Source: Hypomyces perniciosus
Taxonomy: Eukaryota > Ascomycota > Sordariomycetes > Hypocreales > Hypocreaceae
Reading direction: 5' to 3'
Assembly (NCBI GenBank): GCA_008477525.1
Contig: SPDT01000001.1
Location: 5,022,001 to 5,086,000 of the forward strand
DNA: 64,000 nt
The notes beneath the pieces were generated by a model. That model saw nothing but the letters and a program-made list of their open reading frames with translations, was not told the origin of the DNA and ran no database searches. The first letter of the stretch is position 1; every line of letters starts with the position of its first letter. Positions 1 through 11,379 of the stretch are shown here, one piece after another. The position numbers were made by a program, and so were the translations under genes.

Positions 1-2517
1 AGGTTTCGGTATCTGGTTCGAAAATGATAATCTTAAGGTCTCGATACTGTATAGTTATAATCTATTTTTCGAAAGCGTTGTAATCCCATACCTGTTCTAT
101 AGGGTGGAATGGGATTCTGATCGGGAATATATTATGCTTTACTTTCTCTTAAAGGTATACTATACACCTATATATAATGTAAGTGACCCAGGATATAGTG
201 TAGTGCTTTTTGTAAGTGGGGTTATTTGCAGCGTAGTCTCCTTATATATAGAAATATATAGGTTCTTTGCGTATAGCTAAAGCAGCTGGGATAGCTCTAA
301 CAGCCATCTTATCATTAGCTCCGTTTTGCATATAGAGCTATCTATACAGGCGTAGGTTTAACCTGTCTTGCTGTATACCTATAGCAACTCTTTTAACTAA
401 GTTTAGGTAATATTTATTTAGTTTATCCTTAAAGTTACTATTTATAGGTAATACATTTTCTAGTTCTAAAGGTATAGCACTATATAGTAATAGTCTATAT
501 TATAAAAGGTCGTTCTTATCTTTATTATCAAAGTCACTACTGCTAGTCTATCCTTTATTGCCTGCAGTAATTTAGTTAAAATATAAGTAGTCGATCACAG
601 CGACTATTTATCTGTCCAGGATATTATCATCCCTATCCGACTCTATATAGCTAGAGTTTAGGTTTCGTTCTGTTAAACTGTCTAGGCGTGGTAAATACCT
701 ATTCGCTTTATCTTCTCTAAGAATATCTCTAAGAGTCGAGGATCCAGGTCTTGACCGGTATCCCCTTCAATTCATTATAGATATCTTCCTAGGTCGTTTC
801 GGGTACTATCCGCTTCTGTCCTTACTGGTTTTATAAATAAGGCAGCTATTATTATAGTATACAGTCCAGCTAAGTAATGCGTAATCGGTAGCCTTCGAAA
901 CTATATTAACCTTTCATCCAGGTTCTGGCGCAGGCTTCCAGGGTTTATTATTTCTCGGTTTTCGTGGAGCTTTACAGTCCCTCGAGAAATATCCTGGTTT
1001 ATTACAGTTATAATAGACAACCTTCGCCTTTCCCTTCTAGATAGTATCTAGATCCATTCGACCAAGTCTCCTATTATTAGAGCTGGCGATATATTCTTAT
1101 CGCTTCTTGCCTTAATTCGCATATCCTCGATACTTATAAACTTATCCAGATTACTATTATCCTTTCTTTATATCTAAATAAAGTTTATAAAGTAAATTAT
1201 CTGCATCTATGCATTTCTTAATAAACTCAGTAATGCCTTTATCCTAAAGGAATTTATAGGCTTCCCTTTTAACTTCCAGCTTAAATCCATTATAAAAGCG
1301 TTTAATAAAAGCAGAATTTCCCTACTTAACCTTAAAAGTATAGTTCTTAAAGTATATAGCATAGTCAAAGCATCTTCCTTTCTAGATTAAGTTTATAAAT
1401 TTGTTTTCTGCAGTGCATTCTTTACTAATATTATTGAAGATATTTTTCAGCTTTTCTTTAAACCGATTGTAACTGGCGAATATAGTTTGCGTTTGCTTAT
1501 CGGCATCAGCTCCATTATCGAGGAAATCCCTCCAGGTAGGTTTAAACTACTTCAAGGCGTTCCCTTCAAGTCATCCAGCAGCTAGGAGAACCTTATTAGT
1601 CTTTGTGTTAAGGTTAGTTAAGAAATAGGTAAAATAGTTGCATAGTTAAGTGAGAAATGGTTAAAGTGCTACAGTACTTCTATTAAAGTGCTTAAAGGGT
1701 TGTATTTTAAGCGACTCTTTTAAGTCCCTTAAAGGTCAGTTCCCTCCAGGGTTTAGTATAGGGTTTAGATCAGGTGCAGGTAGTGCTTAGTTCTGTAAGT
1801 CTATAATGGCTGCTTACTGTTAGTGAATCACTTACTAAAGTCTAGCGTTTTCAGCGACCAAGTACTAATAGCATTATTCCTGTTCCATGCAGTTAGCTTC
1901 TATATATTAGAAGGCTTCTTCTATATAAATGCAGAATTATTCCATTTCATTAACTTTATCCTTATCTTCGCTTCCACTTATATTATTATCTCCATTATTG
2001 TCCTGCCCTTAGCGAGGAGGTAGAACAGAGGGTAGAGTATTAGGGTTATTGGAAGAGGATACTGCAGCGGATATACTTGCGATATTGCTCAGGATTCTCA
2101 GTGGCCTTCTGAACAAGAGTCGTTAATGTATAACAATCCGGGTTGATTCTTAAAGGATAAACCGAGGTTTATAGGTTTATATTAACAGAGAGGTCAGGGA
2201 TAAATACTAAGCAGGGTAATATAGTCACGATTCTGTAGAATAGGCGGTTCTAGTAAATGCAATTTGTTAACGACTATCTAAGTAACTATACTAAACGATT
2301 ATAACTTATCCAGTCTTATATATAAAAGAGATACATAAATGAAAGTACTTGGATCGCTTAGATTATAGTAATCCTGATGATCCAGGATTACGGTTTCGTA
2401 CAGTGATCCTTTTTATAGGATCGCGCTCGTAGCCGCGATCCGTCGGTGATTGGTCGGAGGCTCCGACGTTCTGCCGTGATCCCGTGACCAGGTCTTCGAC
2501 ATGGTCGGGTCGTGACA
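1..2517 (-). mobile_element. RIP-degraded Ty3/Gypsy LTR retrotransposon (LTR, gag, start of pol), copy 1
   Basis: Very AT-rich and stop-saturated, with no usable frame. On the minus strand at about 968-1033 the translation reads YYNCNKPGYFSRDCKAP, a gag CCHC zinc knuckle in which the first Cys and the His have become Tyr (TGT to TAT, CAT to TAT). These are the changes expected from repeat-induced point mutation. The order LTR (2127-2517), gag knuckle (about 1000), then more pol-side sequence toward base 1 fits a minus-strand element running off the left edge. The stretch 1-600 is the reverse complement of 4980-5540 in copy 2, so the two copies face each other. Non-functional relic; family-level call only. 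Confidence 0.8.
2127..2517 (-). repeat. LTR of Gypsy copy 1
   Basis: Read on the minus strand it begins TGTCACGACCCGACCAT and ends near TTATACA. It matches, with many transitions, the cleaner solo LTR at 35715-36102 along its whole length, including the TATATATA-type core. The outer end at 2517/2518 directly abuts LINE sequence, so the Gypsy element inserted into that LINE. Confidence 0.85.
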
Positions 2518-3152
2518 CAGCTGAGGAAAAACGCTGTAAATACAGCGCCCTAGGCGCTTCTTTTAGGCCTATTATCCTCTCAGCCGGTGGTCTTATAGAA
2601 AAAACTACTGCTAAGTACTATAAAGAGCTACAGCAGCTTGCAGGACCAACAGCAGCTAAATGGCTAGACGGCCTTATTGGGCTAACCCTAACTAAGACTA
2701 GGGCCCAATCAGCAGTTTCTATAGCTAGGGAAATTCCTAGGTCTAAAGACCCTAGCTGGCTAGCTAGCCGGGCCCAGAAAAATCGTTCTAACTAAATACA
2801 GTATCCTTTCCTTTCCTTTCCTTTCCTTTCCTTTCCTTTCCTTTCCTTTCCTTTCCTTCCTTTATTATACTTTACCTTTCCTCTTCCTATTTCCCTATTT
2901 TCTTATTTTCCTACTTTCCTATTTTTCTATTTTCCCTATTTTCTTATTTTCCTATCTTTTATTTTCCTATTTCTTTATTTCCTTATTTTCCTATTTTCTT
3001 TACCTTTATCCTTTACCTTTTCCTTTACTTACTTTCCTATACTTACTTTCCTTTACCTTTATCTCTTCACCTAAAGTGTAATTAAACTAGATAGCTAGAT
3101 AACACTAGGGCAGAATAGCTTGGGCAGCAAAATATAGCCTAACCCAACCCTT
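2518..3152 (+). mobile_element. LINE 3' end, copy A (C-terminus plus 3' UTR)
   Basis: The frame to 2795 gives the terminal part of a non-LTR retrotransposon protein (KYSALGASFRPIILSAGG, then GPTAAKWLDGLIGLTL). It is nearly identical to copy B at 4030-4295. The upstream part is cut off by the Gypsy LTR at 2517. A pyrimidine-rich 3' UTR follows, with a (TTTCC)n tract at 2804-2860, and it ends with AAATATAGCCTAACCCAACC at about 3135-3152. 5'-truncated and inactive. Confidence 0.75.
2804..2860 (+). repeat. (TTTCC)n microsatellite in LINE 3' UTR
   Basis: About eleven tandem TTTCC units, then degenerate C/T-rich sequence to about 3065. A similar but more degenerate tract follows copy B at 4310-4500. 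Confidence 0.9.
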
Positions 3153-3424
3153 TCCTTCCTTTATTATACTTTACCTTTTCTCTTCCTATTTTCCTATTTC
3201 CTTATTTTTCCTATTTTCCTATTTTTCTATTTTCCCTACTTTCCTATTTTCTTATCTTTTATTTTCCTATTTTCCTATTTTCTTTACCTTTTCCTTTACT
3301 TACCTTCCTTTACTTACCTTCCTTTACCTTTATCTCTTTACTTAAAGTGTAACTAAACCAGATAGCTAGATAACATTAAGGCAGAATAGCTTGGGCAGCA
3401 AAATATAGCCTAACCCAACCCTAG
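3153..3424 (+). mobile_element. LINE 3' UTR only, extreme 5'-truncated copy
   Basis: This repeats the last part of copy A's 3' UTR (TTTCCTTCCTTTATTATAC, a pyrimidine tract, an AGATAGCTAGATAACA block, GGGCAGCAAAATATAGCC) and ends in the same CCTAACCCAACCCT. It contains no coding sequence. It sits directly head-to-tail between copies A and B. Confidence 0.7.
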
Positions 3425-4606
3425 CAGACCAACTATAAATCGAATACTAGGTCAAACAGCTAGCTAAACAGCCGGCCAGACTACTAGCCAGACCAATAGC
3501 CCTATAAAGACCGCCAAGGCTATCCTTATAGAAGCTAACCAGGAACGGCTAGCCCGGCTAACGGCTAACCTAGACCTCTATTCTCATAGAGCTAGGCTAG
3601 AAAACGCTAGCTACCTTAGCCGTCAGTGGCTTCAGGTCCTGCCAACGCAAAAACAGCTAATTATAGCGGACCCCAAGGTTACAGAATCGCTAAGGAGCCG
3701 GCTCCTGTTACCAGCTAGGCCTATAGACCTACCCTGTAGCTATTGCGGAGACCAGGTTGCCCTAGGGCATAAGGATACCTGTAAAGCTGCTAATAGAAAG
3801 TGGACTATCCGTTATAACCAAGTTACCCGAGCAATCTATAACGCTTTATCTAGCCGGACTAACCTGGATGCGGAAATCGAACCTTCTATCAGCTCTACTA
3901 CCCTCAACACTAGCCTGAGGGCCGACCTAGCTATTACCTTAGGAACTAGCTGTTACTATTACGATATTCAAATAGTGGCTATTAATAAGGCATCAGCTAG
4001 GGAAGACCCGTATAGTACACTTACAGAGGCTGCCGAGGAAAAACGCCGGAAATACAGTGCCTTAGGTGCTTCTTTCAGACCTATTATCCTCTCAGCCGGC
4101 GGCCTAATGGAAAGAACAACTGCTAAATTCTATAAAGAGATACAGCAGCTTATCGGACCAATAGCAGCTAAGTGGCTAGACGGGCTTATTGGGCTAACCC
4201 TATCTAAAACTAGGGCCCAATCGGCTGTCTCTATAGCTAGGGAAATCCCTAGGTCTAATAACCTAAACCGACAAGCTAACCGGTTAAAAGTATAGTCTAA
4301 TACCCCTCCTTTTATCCTTTCCTTTATTTCTTTTATTTCCTTTATTTCCTTTATCTCTTTTATTTTCTTTATTTCCTTTATTTCCTTTATTTCTTTATTC
4401 CCTTTATTTTCTTTATCCTTTATCCCTACTATCCCTTTACCTCTACTACTTTCTTTATCTCCTTTATACTATCCTTTACTATAACCCCTATTTCCTAGAA
4501 AAACTAAAAAATACTCTCTTTTTATACTCTTTTACTATTATGTAATTAGCTAGATAACAGTAGGGCAGAATGGCCTGGGCAGCTAAATATAGCCTAACCA
4601 AACCCT
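3425..4606 (+). mobile_element. LINE copy B with C-terminal CCHC and possible RLE-type domain
   Basis: An open frame from 3468 to the stop at 4295 has no start codon of its own, so the copy is 5'-truncated. It encodes a CCHC knuckle CSYCGDQVALGHKDTC (C-x2-C-x7-H-x4-C, about 3731-3780), then LRADLAITLGTSCYYYDIQI (about 3918-3977), whose (R)xD..D pattern resembles the restriction-like endonuclease of R2/CRE-type LINEs, and then the conserved tail shared with copy A. A C-terminal CCHC of this spacing is known in R2 and L1 clades; the endonuclease call is my inference. The 3' UTR ends near 4606 with CCTAACCAAACCCT. Confidence 0.65.
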
Positions 4607-7345
4607 AGAAAAACTAATAAAGTTTAAAAACCTATACTAAAACCTAAATAAAAAGTTAATATAATTTTAAAGGCTATTAATTATATATTACTTAACTAGA
4701 CTATATATTATAATAATAGGTGCTTTATTTATAAATCTAATAAGGATAAAAGTAAATAATACTTAAAATAAACTAAAAAAATATCTATAATAAACTAAAA
4801 CGGATATTAGTTAAGACTTAAATCCTTAACTGTTAAAAATATTTTTAAAGAAAATAAAGTAAATAAATATTTACTACGCCTAAACAATTTAATAAAACAA
4901 AAGCTAAACTTTAATTATATAAAGTTAAATAAAAATAATGGTATTTTAAATAAACAAATAGTCGCTATAATTAATTACTAATATTTTAATTAAATTACTG
5001 CAGGCAATAAAAGACAAACTAGCAGCAGTAACTATAATAATAAAAATAAAAATAATCCTTTATAATACAAACTATTACTATATAGTACTATACTTTCAGA
5101 ACTAGAAAACATATTACCTATAAATAGTAACCTTAAAGGTAAATTAAACAAATACTACCTAAACTTAATTAAAAAAGTTACTATAGGTATATAGTAAAAT
5201 AGGTCAAACCTATACCTATATAAACAGCTTTATATATAAAACAAAACTAATAATAAAATAGCCGTTAAAGCTATTCTAGCTACTTTAGCTATATAAATAA
5301 AACCTATATATCTCTATATACAGGGAGATTATATTATAAATAACCTTATTTATAAAAAACACTATACTATATCTTAAGTTACTTGCATTATATATAAGTA
5401 TATAATATACTTTTAAAAGAAAGTAAAATATAATGTATTCCTAATTAAAATCCTATTTTACGTTATAAAATAAATATAGGATTATAATGCTTTTAAAGAA
5501 TATATTATAACTATATAGTATCGAGACCTTAAAATTATTATTATTAAATTAAATATTAAAACCTTAAAAAAATATTGTTAACTATAAAGACTTAAAAAAT
5601 ATAAGATTAAAGAACACTATATCTACCATTAAAAGAAATTAATAAAGTAGTATTTCTGCTATAATAAAAGGTTTAAATATAATTAATAGTATTACTTAAA
5701 GTATAATAGCTTAAAGTATATTATATATAAATAAAATAAATTATAAGATTAGTATTAATAATAAGCTAATAATACCTTATATTTATTACTAGACTATATA
5801 TATTATTAAAAAAATAAATATATTATTTACCTATAAAGAAAACTTTAAAAATAGTAAATATAAAAGTATATAAAATATAAACCTGCCTTAAAAGACAAAG
5901 AGATTAATTAAATTATAAAGGAACTATATTAAAACTAGTTTAATTTTATTACTTATAAAAAAGCCGCCTATAATAAAAGAAAATAGTATTTACTTTAAGG
6001 AACCCTAATTAATTATAAAATCTATATAAAAAAAGAGGAATTAGGAAATAACTAATATTACTTGTAAAAGGGCTATAGGGTAATAACCAATAAGTTATAT
6101 CTTTTAAAATATTAAACAATAAAAGTAATAATAAAAGTTTACTATATTTTAAATTAAAGATAATAGTTAAAGGATATTAACTATATATATTAATAAATAG
6201 TAGAGTAATAGGCAATTTTATTATATTTATAACTATAAATCGCTTACAGTTACTTTAAAAAGAGAAAACCAGATTATATTAACTTCGCTAAGCAGAAAAA
6301 GGAGCCTTTATATATAATAACAGATAGGTTAAGTGAAAGATTAATTATTTTAAATTTAAAATCGCGAAATATAAAGGAGTAGTTTTTTATAATATAGTAA
6401 ATATTAATAAATACAATATTATTTTCAGTTATCTTTAATTGAAATACAATAACGTTAATATTAACTAAAAGAATAGTTAACTTTATTAGTGCAATAATAA
6501 AACTCCTTTAGTAATTAAAACTATTAGAAAGGTTTTAACTGCAGGGCAAAAATCCTATATAGAACCTTTAAGTATACTAAAGAAAGGAATTAAAAAGTTA
6601 CCTTTAATTTAATTATAGAAATAATTTACCTAAAAATAAAGTTTAAATAAAGTAAAGGAAAAAATAAATAAATGTAAAGAATAATTGCCTTTTTATAAAA
6701 AGCATTTAATAATATTAATAAAATACTTAAAATAAAAAGCCTTAAAATAGCTATATTATTAAAATAACGGTAAAATATCCTTAAAAAATATTAAAAGTAT
6801 AACAAACTATTTAAAAAACACTTAATATCAAGCTACTAAAATACAATTAATAGGACTATATAATTAAGCTTAAGGATAATATAAGGACTACCTTCTATAA
6901 AAATTATAATCTAGATAAAAAAAAGCTTAAAAGCCTATACAATTATTTAAATAATATATTAGCTAAAAGGTATATTTAACCCTTTTTATTAAAAGTAGGC
7001 TATTTTATTATATTTATATTAAAAAAAAAGTAAACTATAATTAATTATAAACTATTAACAGTTTAATAAAGCTACTATTAAAGATAAAACTTTACTATTA
7101 TTAATTATAGAATACAGGATAGACTATATAAAAAGAAATAGTTTATAGTAATAAACCTTAAAGGCGCCTATAACTTTATTTAAATTAAAAAGGAATATAA
7201 ATAAATAACTATATTCCAAACTAAATACTATTTATTTAAATATATAGTTATACCTTTTAGTTTTATTAACGCCTTTATAATATTTTAAAAGATAATTAAT
7301 AATATATTAAAAGAATATATTAATATCTTTATAATTATTTACTAC
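4607..7345 (+). mobile_element. RIP-saturated Ty3/Gypsy element, copy 2, ending abruptly within RT
   Basis: Extremely AT-rich, with stops in all frames. At about 7214-7290 the plus strand still reads FQTKYYLFKYIVIPFSFINA, a mutated form of the conserved Gypsy reverse-transcriptase block around the MPFGL.NAP motif. Just upstream, LKGAYNFI matches the LRGAYN block. The part at 4980-5540 is the inverse of 1-600 in copy 1. The sequence stops at the position where the YxDD motif should follow (near 7345) and GC-normal DNA begins. Confidence 0.8.
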
Positions 7346-7396
7346 CTTAAACAATGAGACGGCGACTTTACTGCCTATTTTGGTGGTTTCTGCCGT

Positions 7397-7527
7397 CCAA
7401 GGTAGTGGTCGTTTTGCCAGGAATCCAGCGCTGCTTTAAGGCCAGCAATCAGTCCTGTCGGCCTAGTCACCCCCTCCTGTGCCGCCTTGTACCCAACAGG
7501 TACCACATTCACACCCCACTACCTTGG
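7397..7527. repeat. 12-bp perfect inverted repeat near the composition boundary
   Basis: CCAAGGTAGTGG at 7397-7408 and its exact complement CCACTACCTTGG at 7516-7527. It lies between the Gypsy breakpoint and the recombinase gene. Function unknown; it could be chance, or part of an element end. Confidence 0.4.
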
Positions 7528-7762
7528 CCAACACGAGGATAGAGCTCAAATGTGCGCGCATCTGGAAACCTCTTTTCGCTACCCCCAGCGACGAGGGGCC
7601 ACAAACCACCAGAAATGGCGGCATCACGCAGGTTGTACTTAAGGGTCGCTCGCTCCGCCTAGAGCTTGTCCTTCCCTCTGTTCCAAATTGTGTTTTCTCC
7701 CACTGCCATGCCCACCTACAGAGTGCATCACCCTCTTCCACAAGCACCAGAAGACTTCAACT

Positions 7763-10222
7763 ATGGCGCACCGAAAGCGCCGTTTCGACAACACGTACGA
7801 TTCAGATGCATCATATTTGCCTGAAGAGGAAGACGATGACGACGTCTTCAGCCAGAGCCAGGCTAACATCTCGGGCCCGGAAACAGAGGCAACGGACGTT
7901 GAGCACCTATGCTTCAATGGCGGAGACAGTGATATCGACGTCGATGTCGAAAGTCAAGGCCAGCTCTTCGGCGGCAATGTCCATCCACCCGCGTATTACC
8001 GCCAGGCAATTGAAGAGTTTAACGAGAATGCCTACGAAACACAGGACTACAGTGACGGCAGCCTGCTGCTCCTGGATGCATGTGAAGAGCAATGGCGCCA
8101 GTACGCAGCCTGCTATATAGTTTCCCTTTTCTTTCCTAGTCACTAATACGTGTATCTCTCTGAGCTTCAGGTACTGCGATGTTCTAAGGCGCGACCCTCA
8201 AGAATGCTTCGAGTCCATCTCCAAGTCCAGATCTCTGACGCTGCTGTACAACTTCTTCAACTGGTTACTGAACCAGAAGGTTGGCAAAGATGGCAGGAGG
8301 AAGCGAGGAACCAAAAAGAGCAGCTCCTTGAGTACATATTGGAAAGTCTTCAGGCTCGTCTTCGAGAGGGCTACAGGGGAAAAACTCGACCCAAAGATGA
8401 CTCGGCGTATGCATAAGGTATGACCAGTCCCGACTATCGCTGGGGTGCAAGGCTAACCATGAAGGTGCTCCGAGACCTGGCCAAGAGACATGGGTTGAGC
8501 GACCAGAAGCGAGCGAATCGTTGCATGACGATCGAAGACCTGAAGGAGCAAATCGAGACAACGATTAGCACAACAGAGAAGTCGTTCAAACTTGGGGAAC
8601 TCCGAATTCTCGCCGTTCTCTTTCTGCTGCTGCTCGCTCCAGCAGGAGCTCGTCCCACATCCATCCTACGCATCCGATTTGGAGACATCCAACTTTCGTT
8701 GGCAAGAGATCCAGAAGGCGGGCCTCATAAAATCTTGATTCGGTTCACCCTGGCTTTCACAAAGACATATCTCGGAGTCAAAGACGCGTATGGACACCAG
8801 GGCACCTATGGTTGACTCAACAGCGCTGATGTTGTATTAGGAAAACTTTCACACTCCCTGAGACTCTGGTTGACCCGTCTCTGCTACTCAACCCACATGT
8901 CTTCTTATTGGGTGTTTTGTTTCGCCACCGTGCGTTTCAAGCGCCAAGTCTTATCTCGCCCGAACACCTAGCCAACCTTGACATCCACCCAGGGGAGTCG
9001 GAGCTGCTGTTGCCACTTAGGGATGACTTGAACCGCACATACATATTCCGTCGGGCTGTTCAGACACTTACCGGGTATGAGCTATCCCAGGACCAGCCTA
9101 TTTCCTACCAGATGATTGCACAGTGGATCAGAAGGATTGGCGAAATTTTGGGGTTGGAGTACCCTACTATTCCCTACAACCTGCGCTATAACGCGGCCAA
9201 CGAGTTCGATCGAAGTGGTCTGTCTGGTCTGTCCTTTTTGTTCAGTCTTTTTGCTTACTCTGAATCTAGCCGATATTAGCGAGTCGCTGCGAAATCTCGC
9301 GCTAGATCATGCTAACTCGAATCCCTTCCAAAGGCACTATCTAGGACGCGAGGTTTGCGCAGATACATGGGCCATCATCCAACGACAAAAACCGCAGCAG
9401 GCACTAATTAGGCAGGCTTGCAGCGTCGGCCATTCGAAAAGCAAACGGCGGCCCACGGGCCTTACAGCCGAGCAAGCAGCATCTGTCAATACTGATCCTC
9501 TGATCAAGCGATTAGAGCGAGACCTTCGGGGCTTTCCTCAAGGGTCGGAGAAATACATCAACGCTCGCCGCGAACTGAGAAATCAGAAGCAGAGGTTGAA
9601 GAGGGTACTGATGCAGGAGATTCGAGAGAAATGGACCTCCAAGCAGGCAGTTGAAGACATTGAGCAACAATTGCAAGGGACGAAATTCACCAAGCAGGCA
9701 GCTGCAAACATAACCTGCAGCCCTCGACGGCCAGCTCAAATACGGCTCGTTGAAGCACTCACAGCCCCACTTGGCGATACACTAGAAGACCAGTATCGGC
9801 GGAGAGACAACGCTATCAACTCCATTGCTGCATACTGCCTGATAGAGGAAGGGAAGACCACCCATCACCTGAAATCTCCATCGACTAAGTCAAGCAAGCA
9901 TCCCCCTGTCGACGAGCCTCCACTCAACAGCCCTCTACATCCAGCACTGATATCTATTTTTGTCAAGACGGAGAAGGAAAGACCAAGAATGTGCTTCATA
10001 TGTGTTGGCAAGGCACTCACCTTGGCACCTGATGACGAAGCTGCTGGGGATCTCATCCGCGAGTTCTATACTCCGGGGGACTTGTCCAAGCACTTCCGAC
10101 GTAAACACTTATCCAACTTACGGGATGGCGATGAGATCAATTGCCAGGTTTGTGACTTGCGCCTTGACAACAAGGGACACTTTCAGAACCATGCCCTCCG
10201 AGTGCACGGAACCGTGACTTGA
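7763..10222 (+). CDS. DUF3435 tyrosine-recombinase-like protein with C-terminal C2H2 fingers (FluG-domain type)
   Basis: Five exons join without any stop: 7763-8100, 8171-8417, 8465-8787, 8841-9217, 9270-10222, giving 745 aa. All introns are GT..AG and 47-70 bp long. An acidic N-terminus is followed by the DUF3435 domain. Likely recombinase residues are Arg258 (in PAGARPTS), His442 (LDHANS) and Tyr452 in FQRHYL, followed by GREVCADTWAII. A basic coiled region follows, then cysteine/histidine finger sequence ending CQVCDLRLDNKGHFQNHALRVH-like to the stop. DUF3435 includes Starship captains and Crypton-like recombinases that cut and join DNA; many fungal copies with C2H2 tails are annotated only as FluG-domain proteins. 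The gene is intact despite its RIP-scarred surroundings and starts about 415 bp inside the GC boundary. The chosen ATG gives MAHRKRRF; an in-frame start at 7688 also exists. Confidence 0.85.
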
Positions 10223-10670
10223 GCTACACAATCTTACCACACAGAAATATTTGTACCTTCAAATTTATGTGGATCTTCCTCAGCAGATGATTGTTCGCTC
10301 TCCCAAAAGTCAATCTATCCCAATTTTTATTTTCTTAGTTTAGACAGAACCTTATTGCTTTGGAGCCTTGCTGAAATTTCTCATTATTTGATTTGGCTGC
10401 ATGTACGGAGCATAGATGAATAGAATCTAGAGTTGGAGCTGGTACTGCCTTCGGCCAAGTAAGCGGCTATGTCTCTCGTAGAGACTCTGTCCACTAATTT
10501 AGATGTCGTATTCCTTGAACGTCGGAATGTGTTTCCTCTTGTCGGAGATAGCTGTGTTGTGCTGATCAGTGCAATGTAATTCTCAATGATACGATAAGCT
10601 TCCGCTGTGCGAGGTCGATGTGCCAAAGATACTTCACAGGCTACGCCTCGACCTGATGCACAAGTCTTCT
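10223..10670. other. intergenic, nothing recognised
   Basis: Downstream of the recombinase gene. No coding similarity is recognised on either strand. A short minus-strand frame at 10384-10626 has no recognisable domain. Confidence 0.5.
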
Positions 10671-10679
10671 TAGGGAGGG

Positions 10680-11142
10680 GAATTCTGCGGGTTCATCGGA
10701 ATAAGTTGCACCGTTTCCGCTGGCAGAAAGCGCTTGGGCCGCTTGACAGCATGCACAGTTGCTGTTACACTGTATTCTGCCGGCAGTAAACACTCCATCT
10801 TGCGAATCTAGCTTTTTATTTCTGTCATGGAATTCTGCCGACAGCTCTTTCTTTCTCGGTGAATTAGAACACCCCTGGTTGCTTTAGTGCTGTCAGGACT
10901 CTCCCCAACTGGAGAGAGCCATTGATCAACTTAAAGGGAGTTTTATATGATTCCATGAAGCAGTGGTAAAGAGTGAGACCATGAATCATGAAGGGGTTGC
11001 ACACCTGATGCTGGCACATGCACGGCTCGTGAACCATTTTTCTGCCGGCAAAACTACAAACAACGCGATGTCCTCCCCGGACACACCGCCTTTTTCTACC
11101 GGCAGTATTTTCTGCCATCAGAATTCTGCCGGCAGAAATTCG
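10680..11142. repeat. cluster of TTCTGCCGGCAGAA-type palindromes
   Basis: At least seven full or half sites lie in about 460 bp: GAATTCTGCGGG (10680), CCGCTGGCAGAAAG (10717), ATTCTGCCGGCAGTAA (10773), GAATTCTGCCGACAGC (10830), TTCTGCCGGCAAAA (11039), TCTACCGGCAG (11096), and TCTGCCATCAGAATTCTGCC running into GGCAGAAATTC (11111-11142). The 14-bp core is a perfect palindrome. A related GCAGAATTCTGC occurs at about 20688. This could be recombinase or regulator binding sites, or a decayed palindromic element. Confidence 0.7.
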
Positions 11143-11379
11143 ACCGGCTTGATTTGCCTGTCAGGGGTATCTACCTGCAATGGGTTAGTTCACGATGAGC
11201 CCGTTATTCCTGAAAGACAAGTGAAATAATTAGGTTCATTAAAGATCTGAAACTTCAAATAGGAACTGTCAGCAATGTACAAGTTATTCTGTCTCCGCTC
11301 GCTTGCCCTTGAACTTAATTGCAACACGTATTCCGAAATCGGGTGATGAGCCCAACACGAGCAAGACTTTACAATGTGC

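Noticed and set aside
2804..3065. CRISPR-like repeat array
   Set aside because: Simple (TTTCC)n microsatellite with no spacers, in a eukaryotic LINE 3' UTR.
7463..8143. Antisense genes opposite the first recombinase exon
   Set aside because: Shadow frames without domains; the spliced plus-strand gene explains the region.
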